Source: CAMAVH01 sp035714115 (GTDB taxonomy: Bacteria; Pseudomonadota; Alphaproteobacteria; SMXQ01). From it: DNA of 64,000 nucleotides. The position numbers and the translations under genes are program-made. The stretch is from contig DASTMO010000051.1 of the NCBI GenBank assembly GCA_035714115.1, positions 15,979-79,978 of the forward strand, written 5' to 3'. Numbering within the stretch: position 1 is the stretch's first letter; each line of letters starts with the position of its first letter. The notes under the pieces were generated by a model. The model searched no databases and was not told the origin of the DNA. It was given only the letters and a program-made list of their open reading frames with translations. Shown here piece after piece: positions 34,632 to 43,841 of the stretch.

Positions 34632-34960
34632 GAAAGACTGCTGCGAGGTCCGAAGAGGATAATCGCAGCGCCGATCAGGCAGACCGCGCCGCCGATGAGA
34701 TCCCAGCGGTCGGGCCGCGCGCCTTCCACCAGCCACAGCCATAAAAGCGACGCGCAGATATAGACGCCGCCGTAAGCGGCATAAGCGCGTCCGGCATGGA
34801 CGGCGTCGATGGTGGTGAGCAGCCAGGCGAAGAGGATCAACGCGGCCACGCCCGGCATCGCCCACCAGGCCGGCTGGCCCAACCGCAGCCAGGCCCAGAA
34901 CGCGAAGCAGCCGGCGATTTCCGCCAGCGCCGCGGCCGCGTAAGCGATGAATGTCGCCAT
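34628..34960 (-). CDS. YnfA family small multidrug-type membrane protein (UPF0060)
   Basis: A 110-residue protein with four membrane helices. It starts ATFIAYAAAALAEIAGCFAFW and has the conserved GRAYAAYGGVYICASLLWLW and the terminal GGAVCLIGAAIILFGPR, all typical of YnfA. The family resembles small multidrug resistance transporters; a role is not settled. The start ATG overlaps the yggS stop by one base (TGATG), so the two are translated together. Confidence 0.92.
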   Translation of the reverse strand: MATFIAYAAAALAEIAGCFAFWAWLRLGQPAWWAMPGVAALILFAWLLTTIDAVHAGRAYAAYGGVYICASLLWLWLVEGARPDRWDLIGGAVCLIGAAIILFGPRSSLS

Positions 34961-35670
34961 CAGGCCTTCTCGGGATAATGGCGCTCGCCGAAAATCGCCG
35001 TGCCGACACGCACATGGGTCGCGCCGAGCCGCGCGGCGAGCGCATAATCGGCGCTCATGCCCATGCTGAGCTGGCTCAAGCCGGCGTCCTTGGCCAATTC
35101 GCGCAGCAGCGAGAAATGCAGCGCCGGCTCCTCGTCGACCGGCGGGATGCACATCAGGCCGACGACCGGCAGCTTCTTCTCGTCGATGCACCAGCGCGCG
35201 AAAGCGACCGCTTCCGCCGGCAAGATGCCGGCCTTCTGCACTTCCTCGCCGGTATTGACCTGCACGAACAGCTTGGGCCGCTTGTTCTGCTTGTCCATCT
35301 CGGCGGCGAGCGCCTCGGCGAGACGCGCGCGATCCAACGATTGGATCACGTCGAACAAAGCCACCGCGTCGCGCGCCTTGTTGGTCTGCAACGGGCCGAT
35401 CAAGTGCAATTCGAGATCGGAATGATCTGCGCGCAGCGCCGGCCATTTGCCCTGCGCTTCCTGCACGCGATTTTCGCCGAACACGCGCTGGCCGGCGGCC
35501 AGCGCTTCGGCGGCGGCGGCGGCGTCATGGCCCTTGCTGACAGCGACGAGCGTAACGGCGGCCGGATCGCGGCCGCTCGCGCGCGCCGCTTCGGCGATCT
35601 CACCGCGCACCGCGACAAGATTGGCAGAGATGGCCGAGGCCGATTTGGGTTGTGCCGAGGTCTCTGACAT
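34960..35670 (-). CDS. yggS: YggS/PLPBP family pyridoxal phosphate homeostasis protein
   Basis: A 236-residue PLP-binding protein of the YggS/PROSC family, which carries PLP without catalysis and keeps B6 and amino-acid pools in balance. The PLP Lys is in VTLVAVSKGHDAAA. FGENRVQEAQGK, LHLIGPLQTNK, VNTGEEVQKAG, LMCIPP and LSMGMSADY are all family signatures. It is divergent from the thiE-like gene with only 35 bases between them, and translationally coupled to ynfA. Confidence 0.94.
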   Translation of the reverse strand: MSETSAQPKSASAISANLVAVRGEIAEAARASGRDPAAVTLVAVSKGHDAAAAAEALAAGQRVFGENRVQEAQGKWPALRADHSDLELHLIGPLQTNKARDAVALFDVIQSLDRARLAEALAAEMDKQNKRPKLFVQVNTGEEVQKAGILPAEAVAFARWCIDEKKLPVVGLMCIPPVDEEPALHFSLLRELAKDAGLSQLSMGMSADYALAARLGATHVRVGTAIFGERHYPEKA

Positions 35671-35705
35671 GTAGGATGTGCCGCGCCGACGGAGAAAGTG
35701 GATTA

Positions 35706-36410
35706 ATGGCTTCGAGTTTATCAGACGTCGCGCGTCATCTCAATTTGGCCCGGCAGCGAACAAGCCGCGCGGATGAACCGCGCGCGGACAAAACGCGGCA
35801 TTTGCCGAGCCTCATCTTGATGACCGATACCCGGCGCACGCATGACCCCGTGGCCGACGTGCTGCATTTGCCGCAAGGCTCGGCGGTGATCTACCGCCAC
35901 TACGAGCTGGTGCCGCAGGCCCGCCTCGCCCTTGCCCGCATCCTGCGCGCGGCAACCTCGGCGCGAAAGGTCAAGCTTCTGATTGCCGACGACATGCGCA
36001 TGGCTCTCGACGTGCGCGCGGACGGCGTGCATTTTTCCGAAGGCGCGCTGCAACGCGCCGGACGGCAGCTGCGCAAGCTGCCGCATTGGCTGGTCACCGC
36101 CGCAGCCCACTCCGCCCCCGCGCTGCGCCGCGCCGCGCAGGCCGGCGTCACCGCCGCGTTGCTGTCGCCCGTCTTCATCACCATGAGCCACCCGGGCGCC
36201 GCAACGCTCGGCGCTTTACGTTTCGCGTCCCTGGTGCAGAGCAGCGTGCTCCCCGTCTACGGCCTCGGCGGCATCAACGAACGCAATGCGCGTCGCCTGC
36301 GCGGCACGGGAGCGGCCGGGATCGCCGCCATCGGCGGATTGACCTTGCGCCGTCGCCACGGCAATCCGGGCGAAAACATCGACAACGATTTTCTCAGCTT
36401 CGGCTCATGA
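35706..36410 (+). CDS. ThiE/TenI-family thiamine phosphate synthase-like protein
   Basis: A 234-residue protein. The TIM-barrel part (about residue 35 to the end) has LILMTDTRRT, LLIADDMRMALDVRADGVHFSEG and VTAAAHSAPALRRAAQAGVTAALLSPVF, then PVYGLGGINERNARRL. These fit ThiE/TenI, but the nucleotide and pyrophosphate-binding residues look altered, and LPVYGLGGI is TenI-like. It may be a TenI-like homologue rather than a true ThiE. The N-terminal 30 residues are a basic extension. The JmjC-type gene follows 23 bases later. Confidence 0.8.
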   Translation: MASSLSDVARHLNLARQRTSRADEPRADKTRHLPSLILMTDTRRTHDPVADVLHLPQGSAVIYRHYELVPQARLALARILRAATSARKVKLLIADDMRMALDVRADGVHFSEGALQRAGRQLRKLPHWLVTAAAHSAPALRRAAQAGVTAALLSPVFITMSHPGAATLGALRFASLVQSSVLPVYGLGGINERNARRLRGTGAAGIAAIGGLTLRRRHGNPGENIDNDFLSFGS

Positions 36411-36433
36411 GCGAATGGCGCTAAATTGACGCC

Positions 36434-37609
36434 ATGATTTCCTTCGCCGACATCCTGGCGCCGATCACCCCGGCGCAATTCTTCGCCGACTATCACGGCC
36501 GCCGCTGGCTGCATGTGCCCGGGGCCGGCAGCCCGCGCGGGGCGGACAAATTCGCTGCCGTCATGACGCGCGCCAAGCTGGACAGCCTGGTATCGACCAT
36601 CGGCATCTGGAATGCGCAATCGCTGCAGCTGGCGCGCGACAGCGCCATGATCTCGGCGAAGGATTATTGCGATCCCGAAGGACGGCCTGATTCGCAAAAG
36701 CTTCAAGCGCTGCTGCGTGACGGCGCCAGCCTGGTTCTCAACGACATCGATCTGCAAGCGCCCGGTCTTTCGACCGTTTCCGCCTTGGCACAAGCGCTGG
36801 AAGACACTTTAGAAGCCAAGGCCCAAGCGAACCTTTACAGTTCGCCGCGCCAGCGTCAGGCGTTCGCCAGCCATTACGATTCGCACGACGTCTACGCCGC
36901 GCATATCGAAGGCGAGAAGCTTTGGCGGATTTACGAGGGCCGCGCCGAACTGCCGATCGAACATCCCGCTTATAAAAGTCAGTCCGCCGAAATCAACGAC
37001 AAGGCCAAAGGCAAGGTCGTCGCCGAAGTTCTGATGAAGCCGGGCGATCTGCTCTACTTGCCGCGCGGCCAATATCACGACGCCATCGCGCAAACCGAAC
37101 GCACCACGCATATTGCCTTCGGCGTCGTCGGCGTGATCGGCATGGATGTGGTGAGCGCGCTTTACGCCCGCGCTGTGGACGATGTGACGTTCCGCGCCGA
37201 TCTGCCGCGGCGTCACGGGCAAGGACCGAATACCGGGCGCGCGCTGTTCGACGAGCGGGTCGCCGCGCTCGGTCGGCGCTTGGCCGAACTGGCGGCGGCG
37301 CCGGACGTGATCGCGGCGCTGCATAACTTTCAAGACGAATACCGCTATCGCAGCAAGCGTCCGGAGATGCGCTATGAGCCGACCGCGCGCGACTTCAGCG
37401 TCGTCGCGCAGGGCGGCCGTTGGGCGCTCGCGCGCGCCGGCAAGGGCGTGCCGATCCCGCCGGGCCTCAACGAGCCCGTCGCTTGGATCGTCGGGCGCGA
37501 GAATTTCAGTGAAAACGAGCTGACGAGCGCGTTTCCCCTGCTCGATGGCGATACGCGCGGCGAGTTGTTGCGCTCGCTGCTGTCGATGAAGGTGATCGCC
37601 GCAATCTAA
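36434..37609 (+). CDS. JmjC-type cupin oxygenase (RoxA/ribosomal-oxygenase-like)
   Basis: A 391-residue Fe(II)/2-oxoglutarate-dependent oxygenase. The cupin core contains the iron set His147-x-Asp149 (in ASHYDSHDVYAAHIEG) and His215 (in LPRGQYHDA). EGEKLWRIYEGR is the usual following strand. The C-terminal half (about 240-390) holds a dimerisation/winged-helix-like region as in RoxA (YcfD). E. coli RoxA hydroxylates arginine in ribosomal protein L16; the substrate here is unknown, and this protein diverges from RoxA in length and sequence. It probably shares a transcript with the thiE-like gene. Confidence 0.85.
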   Translation: MISFADILAPITPAQFFADYHGRRWLHVPGAGSPRGADKFAAVMTRAKLDSLVSTIGIWNAQSLQLARDSAMISAKDYCDPEGRPDSQKLQALLRDGASLVLNDIDLQAPGLSTVSALAQALEDTLEAKAQANLYSSPRQRQAFASHYDSHDVYAAHIEGEKLWRIYEGRAELPIEHPAYKSQSAEINDKAKGKVVAEVLMKPGDLLYLPRGQYHDAIAQTERTTHIAFGVVGVIGMDVVSALYARAVDDVTFRADLPRRHGQGPNTGRALFDERVAALGRRLAELAAAPDVIAALHNFQDEYRYRSKRPEMRYEPTARDFSVVAQGGRWALARAGKGVPIPPGLNEPVAWIVGRENFSENELTSAFPLLDGDTRGELLRSLLSMKVIAAI

Positions 37610-37618
37610 GCGGCGCGT

Positions 37619-39487
37619 CTACGAAAAGGCCGCGCTCAAATCGCGCTTCAAGGCGGCGAGAGCATCCGTCCAATCCCGGCTCTCGTTCTGGCGATAGAGC
37701 GGCATGCCCGGAAACCAGGGTGATTCCTCCCCCTCGGCCATCCAGCGGAAATCCGGGGGCGCGGGGATCAGCACGCGGCAGGACCGCCCGACCATGGCGC
37801 GCAGATGGACGTTCGTGTTGCTGACGCAGACGTAATCGTCGATCTGCGCGAGCAGCGCCAGCATGCCTTCGAGATCGTCGTTCAACGCCGTCAGGTCGTG
37901 GACCGGCCTGCCGGCGGCGGCGGCCAAACCCTCGATCTCACCGGCTTGGGGCAGGCGCTGCAACGCCAGCAGCGTCCCCGGCAATCCGGCCAGCGCGCGG
38001 CCGATGTCCTCGAGCGGCGCGAGCTTGAACAGCGCTCCGAGGCGGTCTGCCGTCCCGGCGCGCCAGGTTACGCCGATGTAAGGCGCCGGTCCCAGCGCCG
38101 CCAGCCTCTCGGCGATCTCCGCAGCGCGCTCAGGCAGCGGCAGGACGCGCAACGTCGGCGGGATGTCGCTGATGGCGTGCATGTTCAAAAGATGCGGCAA
38201 GTCTCCGGCGACGAGGGCGCGATCGGCGGCGGGCCGGCGGCTCCGATCCGTCACGACCGCGTCGAAGCCGGCGACACGAGACATTAGCCCGTGAATCTTG
38301 CCGCTGACTTCGGCAGCGACCCGCGCCGCGCCGCGCTGGCGCAAGGGCGCCTGGAAGCGCAAAAAGAAAATCTCGTCGCCGAGACCCTGCTCGCCAAGCA
38401 GCAGAAAGGACCGGCCTTCGATGTCGCGCGCCGCCAACAGTTCATTCGAAGCATGGGACGCGAGATCAGCGCGAAAGTCGCGCGCCGCATAATCGCGCCA
38501 GCCGTCTTCGAACTTGCCCGATGTGAGAAGCGCCATGCTTCGGTTGTGGCGCGCCCGGCGGTAATCCGGCTTAAGGTGCAAGGCCTCGTCATAAGCGGCG
38601 ATGGCCGCGCCGTATCGCATCTTTGCTTCAAAGCAAGTGCCGATATGTGAATGGACTTCGGCAACGCCCGGCTTCAAAACGAGCGCGCGCTCGAACGACG
38701 CCAGCGCTTCGTCATACCGTCCGGCGCGTTTGAGAGAGTTGCCGTAGGACACATGAATGATCGGGCTTTGCGGCGCCAGCGCCAGTGCGCGGCGCAACAC
38801 GGCGAGAGATTCCTCGGTCTCGCCCGCTTCATGCAAGGCGACGCCGAGACTGTTGAGCGTGACGGCGTTTGACGGATCGGCGGCGGCGGCGCGGCGCAGC
38901 GGGGCAAGCGCCGCGGCGGCTTGGTCTTCCAGCAAAAATGCTTGGCCTTGATTGGCAAGCGCATGCGCGTTGTTCGGATCGAGCGCGAGGGCTCGGGCGA
39001 TGGCGGCCCGCGCCTCGACGGGCTGGCCCTGTTCGAGAAACAGCGTTGCAAGATTGTTGAGCGGCGCGATATCGCGCGGCGCGGCGCGCGCTGCTTTGCG
39101 CAGCATGTCCGCCGCGCCGGCGAAATCGCCCGCGGCACGCAGCGTGAGGGCAAGCTGTTGGCAAAAGCCGGGCTGGTCGGGAGCGAGCTTCGCCGCCTGG
39201 CGCAAAGATGCGAGCGCGCCGGCCGCATCGCCGCGCGCCTGCTTGGCCTTGGCAAGATTGGCGTGATAGAGCGCTTCGCGCGGCCGTGCGGCGACGGCTT
39301 GCGCGATACGCGCTTCGGCCGCGGCGGCATCTCCGCGTTGCAGGCGCAGCATGCCCGACAGATTCAACGCGTCTGCATTCTTTGGATCGGTGGCGAGCAG
39401 ATTGTCGTAGAGCCTGGCGGCCTCGTCGAGACGGCCGGCCTTGTGAGCGGCCAGCGCCGCCTGCAAAGGGCCGGACGCGCCCGTCAC
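37619..39487 (-). CDS. TPR protein with C-terminal GT9-like glycosyltransferase domain
   Basis: A 622-residue protein. About nine TPR repeats (residues 5-330) are followed by a GT9/heptosyltransferase-like domain with LLGEQGLGDEIFFLRF, APYIGVTWRAGT and CVSNTNVHLRAMVG, and the terminal SPWFPGMPLYRQ. This layout is common in alphaproteobacterial flagellin or polysaccharide glycosylation proteins. The GTG start at 39487 overlaps the TGA of the glycosyltransferase gene upstream (GTGA). It is a paralogue of the gene at 40230-41897. The acceptor cannot be told. Confidence 0.87.
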   Translation of the reverse strand: MTGASGPLQAALAAHKAGRLDEAARLYDNLLATDPKNADALNLSGMLRLQRGDAAAAEARIAQAVAARPREALYHANLAKAKQARGDAAGALASLRQAAKLAPDQPGFCQQLALTLRAAGDFAGAADMLRKAARAAPRDIAPLNNLATLFLEQGQPVEARAAIARALALDPNNAHALANQGQAFLLEDQAAAALAPLRRAAAADPSNAVTLNSLGVALHEAGETEESLAVLRRALALAPQSPIIHVSYGNSLKRAGRYDEALASFERALVLKPGVAEVHSHIGTCFEAKMRYGAAIAAYDEALHLKPDYRRARHNRSMALLTSGKFEDGWRDYAARDFRADLASHASNELLAARDIEGRSFLLLGEQGLGDEIFFLRFQAPLRQRGAARVAAEVSGKIHGLMSRVAGFDAVVTDRSRRPAADRALVAGDLPHLLNMHAISDIPPTLRVLPLPERAAEIAERLAALGPAPYIGVTWRAGTADRLGALFKLAPLEDIGRALAGLPGTLLALQRLPQAGEIEGLAAAAGRPVHDLTALNDDLEGMLALLAQIDDYVCVSNTNVHLRAMVGRSCRVLIPAPPDFRWMAEGEESPWFPGMPLYRQNESRDWTDALAALKRDLSAAFS

Positions 39488-40188
39488 GGATGCGCCAGCC
39501 GGGCGGCCTCGGCCAGCCACAAGTCGGCATAATCGACGTTCTGCCATTCGGCAAACCAGGGGCCGCCGCGCGTGTAATGCACCACCGCCGGCGCGCCGAC
39601 CGCAGGCTTGGCGCTCCAACCTTCAAGCCAGTTCCAGGTTTCCGGCAAAGCGCCGATCGCCGCATCTTCGAGCCACTGAAAACGATGCAGGAACGCGCCG
39701 CTTTCGCGATTGGCGACATCGGCCGTCAATTGCCGCGTCTGCGCATGGCCGCAATTAAACAAGATCAGGCTCGACCAGTTCTTGCGCGGATATGTCGTCT
39801 GAATCTTGCCGTCCATTTTGGTCGTTTCTGTCGGACGGTAATCATGCTGCACGCAGAGCGCGCCGTAACGCGCGGCATTTTCCGCCGTGGCGTAGGCAGC
39901 CAAGCCAGCGATGTCCGCGGTCCAAAGAAAATCGCAATCGCAAAACAGCGCCCAGCCGTCATAGCCGGCGAGATGCGGCACGAGGAATCGCGTGTAGGTG
40001 AATTCGGTCGAAGCCAGCGGATCGGCGTCGCGCCGGTAGAGCCCTTGCGCGCGCAATTCACCTTGCTTGAGCGGGACGACGTCGACAGGGATCGAGGCGT
40101 GACGCAGCAAGGAATTGCGGCAAACGTCGTAAGCAATTTCCTCGCGGCTGTCCCAGCCGACAAACACACGGAAAGGCGATGCGGACAA
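39484..40188 (-). CDS. Small glycosyltransferase (GT-A type, DxD motif)
   Basis: A 234-residue protein starting FRVFVGWDSREEIAYDVC, then a DxD nucleotide-sugar motif in LFCDCDFLWTADI, and a C-terminal HYTRGGPW. It resembles small alphaproteobacterial glycosyltransferases related to GT8/GT32. It lies between two TPR/GT9-like paralogues, overlapping the downstream one by four bases, so the three form a probable three-gene glycosylation operon. The ATG at 40188 gives a normal N terminus. Confidence 0.85.
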   Translation of the reverse strand: MSASPFRVFVGWDSREEIAYDVCRNSLLRHASIPVDVVPLKQGELRAQGLYRRDADPLASTEFTYTRFLVPHLAGYDGWALFCDCDFLWTADIAGLAAYATAENAARYGALCVQHDYRPTETTKMDGKIQTTYPRKNWSSLILFNCGHAQTRQLTADVANRESGAFLHRFQWLEDAAIGALPETWNWLEGWSAKPAVGAPAVVHYTRGGPWFAEWQNVDYADLWLAEAARLAHP

Positions 40189-40229
40189 AATGGCGATCCT
40201 GATGCGTTACATAGGAGTTCTAATATATC

Positions 40230-41897
40230 TCAGGACGGCGAGCGGAACACGGCCTTGAGATCTTGCGATAGGCGGGCCAGGGCGGCATCCCAGGCTCCGT
40301 CCGCCGCCTGACGATAGATGCGCGTGCCAGGAAACCACGGCGACGCGTCGCCGGAAGCCATCCAGCGCCAGTCCGGCGGCATCGGCACCAACACGCGTGA
40401 CGGCAGGCCGAGGCTCTGGCGCAAATGCACGTTGGTGTTGCTGACGGCGGCATATTCGTCGAGCAGCGCCAACAGTGCGTGCATTTCGACGAGGTCGTCA
40501 TTGAGCGATGTCAAATCATGGACCGGCGCGCCCGCTGCCGCCGCGACGGCGTCGATCTCGCCGGCCATGGGCGCGCGCTGCAGCGCCAATATCGCGCCCG
40601 GCCAGCCGCGCACCGCCTGCGCGACGGCTGCAAGCGGCGCCTCCTTGAACAACGCGCCGTTCTTGTCGATGCCGCTGCGCCAGGTGAGACCGAGATAAGG
40701 CGCCGGCCCGAGAGCGGCGAGGCGCTCACGCAGCGCCGCCAGACGAGCTTCGTTGGGCTTAAGAGCGAGAGGCGGCGCTGTCACCTCCTCGCCTAGGACA
40801 TAGGGCAGATCATCGATCAGCAGTCTTATGTCCGCCGTAGGCTGAGCGTCATCGGCCAACAGTTCGTCGATGAATGCGGCGCCGCCTAACAAGGGGGCGA
40901 GTTTCGCGCCAGGCCGATAGGAGATGCGCGCGCCGCGCGCCTTCAATGCCGGCGCGTAGCGCAGGAAAAAGAGTTCGTCGCCGAAACCCTGATTGCCGGC
41001 GAGGAAGATTTTCCGCCCGGCAAGATCTGCGGGCAGGCGCGACAAGCCCGCCGCTCGATCGGCGTGAAAGGCGCGGGCCGACGGCCGAAAACGATAATCC
41101 TCCCAGCCTTGGGCGAAATGCCCATCGGCCAGACGCTGCAACGCGCGAGCAAACCGGCCTTCGGCGTAGTCTGGATTTATCTGCAGCGCGCGCTCGTAAG
41201 CCGCCATGGCTTCGCTCATTTGGCCCATGGCGCGCAAGGCAGCGCCCAAATGAGTCCAAGTTTCCGCCGGCGCCGCGCCGCTCTCGAGCGCGCGGCGAAA
41301 ATCGCTCGCCGCTTCGGCCGGACGACGCAGGCGAAAATGCGCATGTCCGAGATTGCTCCAGGCCGCGCCGTAGCCCGGCTCCAGCGCCAGCGCTTGACGA
41401 AGCGGCGCCTCCGCCTCGCGCAGCTGCTCCGCCCGCAGCAGCGCCGCGCCGAGATTGTTCCAAGCCATCGCATCCTGCGGCGCGCTTTGCGTCGCCCGGC
41501 GCAAGAGCGCGATCGCCTCTTCGACGCGGCCCAGCGCCAAATAGACCTGACCGAGATTGATCAGCGCCGGCCCATGATCGGGCTGCTCCTCGAGCGCGCG
41601 GCGCAACGGCTCCGCCGCGTCTTCGAAACGCTGCAGGGCGGACAGCGCCGCTCCCAGATTGCTCAAGGCCTTGATAAAGCGCGGCGCGGCGGCCAGCGCA
41701 GCGCGATAGCGCGTGATCGCGCCGGCGACATCGCCGCGCTGCGCGGCCAGCGCGCCGCTCAGGCAAAGCGCGCCGGGATCGGCCGCGTCGGCGGCCAAAA
41801 TCTGACCGCAGAGATGGTCCGCCTCCGCCAAACGCCCCGCTTGAGCTGCGGCGATGGCTTGGCGGAGCGCCTCGTTCGGTTCGGGTTGCGGCGTCAT
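40230..41897 (-). CDS. TPR protein with C-terminal GT9-like glycosyltransferase domain (paralogue)
   Basis: A 555-residue paralogue of the protein encoded at 37619-39487, with about seven TPR repeats (residues 8-250) and the same GT9-like domain: FLAGNQGFGDELFFLRY, APYLGLTWRSGID, LTSLNDDLVEM and AVSNTNVHLRQSLG, ending SPWFPGTRIYRQ. It is the first gene of the probable three-gene operon; 41 bases separate it from the small glycosyltransferase gene. The start ATG at 41897 fits the TPR domain. The promoter should lie in the AT-rich gap shared with the porin. Confidence 0.87.
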   Translation of the reverse strand: MTPQPEPNEALRQAIAAAQAGRLAEADHLCGQILAADAADPGALCLSGALAAQRGDVAGAITRYRAALAAAPRFIKALSNLGAALSALQRFEDAAEPLRRALEEQPDHGPALINLGQVYLALGRVEEAIALLRRATQSAPQDAMAWNNLGAALLRAEQLREAEAPLRQALALEPGYGAAWSNLGHAHFRLRRPAEAASDFRRALESGAAPAETWTHLGAALRAMGQMSEAMAAYERALQINPDYAEGRFARALQRLADGHFAQGWEDYRFRPSARAFHADRAAGLSRLPADLAGRKIFLAGNQGFGDELFFLRYAPALKARGARISYRPGAKLAPLLGGAAFIDELLADDAQPTADIRLLIDDLPYVLGEEVTAPPLALKPNEARLAALRERLAALGPAPYLGLTWRSGIDKNGALFKEAPLAAVAQAVRGWPGAILALQRAPMAGEIDAVAAAAGAPVHDLTSLNDDLVEMHALLALLDEYAAVSNTNVHLRQSLGLPSRVLVPMPPDWRWMASGDASPWFPGTRIYRQAADGAWDAALARLSQDLKAVFRSPS

Positions 41898-42425
41898 GAG
41901 GTCTGAGGAGCCCGGTTCTGAAAGGCCCGGCTCTGAGAAAACCGGCGAAAATCAATTTCGCTGCTGTAGCACAGTCCGCTCCTCCTGCCAGCTTGCCTCC
42001 AGGCCGGTCGGCGGACTGAAATCAGAGGTTCGAACTACATCATATTGTGGTCCCCAAACGGTTATCTCTAGGGATTGAAGAATATCTTCCCGAATGGATT
42101 ATTTTTCTTAAAAATCAAACAGATAACCAGCTCTGTTAAGTTTATTGATTGCTTCGGACGCGGCAGAATTCATCTAACTATATGATTTATTACAAGTTTT
42201 CGGCCTATGTGGCGAAAATGCGACGGGGGTCGGCGAAATTTTTCGCCTGGATTGTAAGCACATACGGGAAAGGGTATCCAAACTGCGTGCTTTTAGGCAC
42301 GGGTCCGGCAGAGGGGGTTCCTTGGCTGGATAACGGGACGGAGCAAGTAGCGCGGCCCAAATCACTGTTCCAAATGGTCCCTCGTCGACGGATTTGCAGG
42401 GGGATTAAACCGGAGGTTTATCGGT
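41898..42425 (+). promoter_or_regulatory. Long AT-rich intergenic region upstream of the porin gene
   Basis: 528 bases without a gene and much richer in AT than the rest of the window, most strongly at 42040-42200 (runs such as TTATTTTTCTTAAAAATC). No TTGACA/TATAAT pair stands out; a TTGATT near 42150 and TATATG near 42179 are weak candidates. The last 200 bases are GC-richer and probably form a long 5' leader, ending in a small hairpin around the ribosome site (42406-42420). It is shared with the divergent glycosylation operon. Confidence 0.5.
42406..42420 (+). promoter_or_regulatory. Hairpin holding the porin ribosome binding site
   Basis: TAAACC-GGA-GGTTTA is a perfect 6-bp inverted repeat whose loop and 3' arm contain the GGAGG ribosome site (42412-42416), nine bases before the ATG at 42426. 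Pairing would hide the site, so translation of this abundant protein may be tuned by structure or by a small RNA. Confidence 0.5.
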
Positions 42426-43610
42426 ATGAAGAAACTGCTTTTGGGCTCGACGGCCCTCGTCGGCGCGTCTTTCGCGGCGACCGCTGCTCTAGCGGCCCCG
42501 GAAGTTCGCCTCGGCGGCTACCTTGATTTCCAGGCCGGCTTTGCCAGCCAGGACACTGACGGCTTCGGCCCCGCCCCGGGCGTCCCGACGGTCAGCTCCG
42601 AGCGCGGCTTCGGCTTCCTGACGGACACCGAGCTGCTCATCCGCGCCAGCGACAAGCTGGACAACGGCCTGGCTTGGTCGGTGAAGATCGAACTCGAGGC
42701 TGACGCCGACACGGTCAACCCGGGCTCGAACGACAACGCCGACGAGGTCTCGCTGGTGTTCTCGGGCAGCTGGGGTCAGCTGACCCTCGGTAACGAAGAC
42801 GGCCCGGTCGATGCCAAGAACTACGCTGGCGACGGCGCGATCACCGGCATCGGCGTGACTGGCGCCCGCGGCTTCCGCCGTTGGACCGACACGCGCTCGT
42901 TCGGCAACAACCTGTGGGTTGCCGGTACCGATCCGCAGAACACGTCCGACGCGACGAAGATCATGTACTACACCCCGACGATCGCCGGCTTCCAGTTCGG
43001 CGTGTCGTACTCGGCCGACAGCCAGGATAACGGCGCGTCGCGTTCGACGGACGGCGGTGCGACCTCCACCAGCGCCTTCGAGAACTGGTGGGAACTCGGC
43101 GCCAGCTACGACCTGAAGGTCAACGACGACCTGGCCCTCGGCTTCACGGTCGCCGGCTCGCTCGCCGACGCCGAAAACCAGCAGACCACGGAAGACATCA
43201 AGGCGTGGTTGGTCAGCGCGAAGGCTGAGTTCGGCGGCTTCACCGTCGCGGTCGGCTACGGCGATGACGGCAAGTCTGGTGCGACCAAGGGTCTCACCAA
43301 CGCCGACACCTCGGGCTACAGCGCTCAAGTGAAGTACGTGACCGGCCCGTATCAGGTCGGCCTCGGCTACATGCACAACAAGCAGGGCGCGAACGCCGGC
43401 ACCGGCACCGCCACCACGGTCGCTGGCGTCTCGTCCAACAACGCCGAGTTCACCTCCGACACCTTCACCCTGGGTGCTCAGTACACCCTCGGCGCTGGTC
43501 TGGTCGTGTACGCCGATACCTGGTACTTCACCAACGACAGCGATGGCATGTACAACTCCTCGGAGAACAGCGCCATCGGTATCCTGATCGGTACCCGCGC
43601 CACGTTCTAA
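42426..43610 (+). CDS. Gram-negative porin, Rhodospirillaceae type
   Basis: A 394-residue trimeric-type porin. Signal peptide KKLLLGSTALVGASFAATAALA, then EVRLGGYLDFQAGF and about 16 amphipathic strands; constriction-loop-like sequence around GNEDGPVDAKNYAGDGAI; terminal Phe in IGTRATF. The codon choice is unusually biased (CTG, GGC, ACC, GCC), typical of a highly expressed gene. Similar porins are widespread in Rhodospirillales. A terminator follows 42 bases later. Solute specificity cannot be inferred. Confidence 0.93.
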   Translation: MKKLLLGSTALVGASFAATAALAAPEVRLGGYLDFQAGFASQDTDGFGPAPGVPTVSSERGFGFLTDTELLIRASDKLDNGLAWSVKIELEADADTVNPGSNDNADEVSLVFSGSWGQLTLGNEDGPVDAKNYAGDGAITGIGVTGARGFRRWTDTRSFGNNLWVAGTDPQNTSDATKIMYYTPTIAGFQFGVSYSADSQDNGASRSTDGGATSTSAFENWWELGASYDLKVNDDLALGFTVAGSLADAENQQTTEDIKAWLVSAKAEFGGFTVAVGYGDDGKSGATKGLTNADTSGYSAQVKYVTGPYQVGLGYMHNKQGANAGTGTATTVAGVSSNNAEFTSDTFTLGAQYTLGAGLVVYADTWYFTNDSDGMYNSSENSAIGILIGTRATF

Positions 43611-43652
43611 GACGGATCTTCGGTCCGTCCGCGAACAGCGGAGCGTTTGAGA

Positions 43653-43680
43653 GGGCGGCAGGGCAACCTGCCGCCCTTTT
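43653..43680 (+). terminator. Rho-independent terminator of the porin gene
   Basis: A perfect 10-bp stem GGGCGGCAGG/CCTGCCGCCC with GCAA tetraloop, followed by TTTTCATTT. Confidence 0.93.
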
Positions 43681-43841
43681 CATTTGTCTCGCGTCTGCTC
43701 TAGCCCCTTGAATCACATCGGCTTTTTATAGACCTGCTCAGGCTGGGCCGCGCGGCTCTGGCGGGCGGGCGCGCTTTCTCCTATATGTTGAGCGCTTTCG
43801 CCGCCGGCCTTTGCCGGCTCGCACAGGATGTCCGCACGCTC

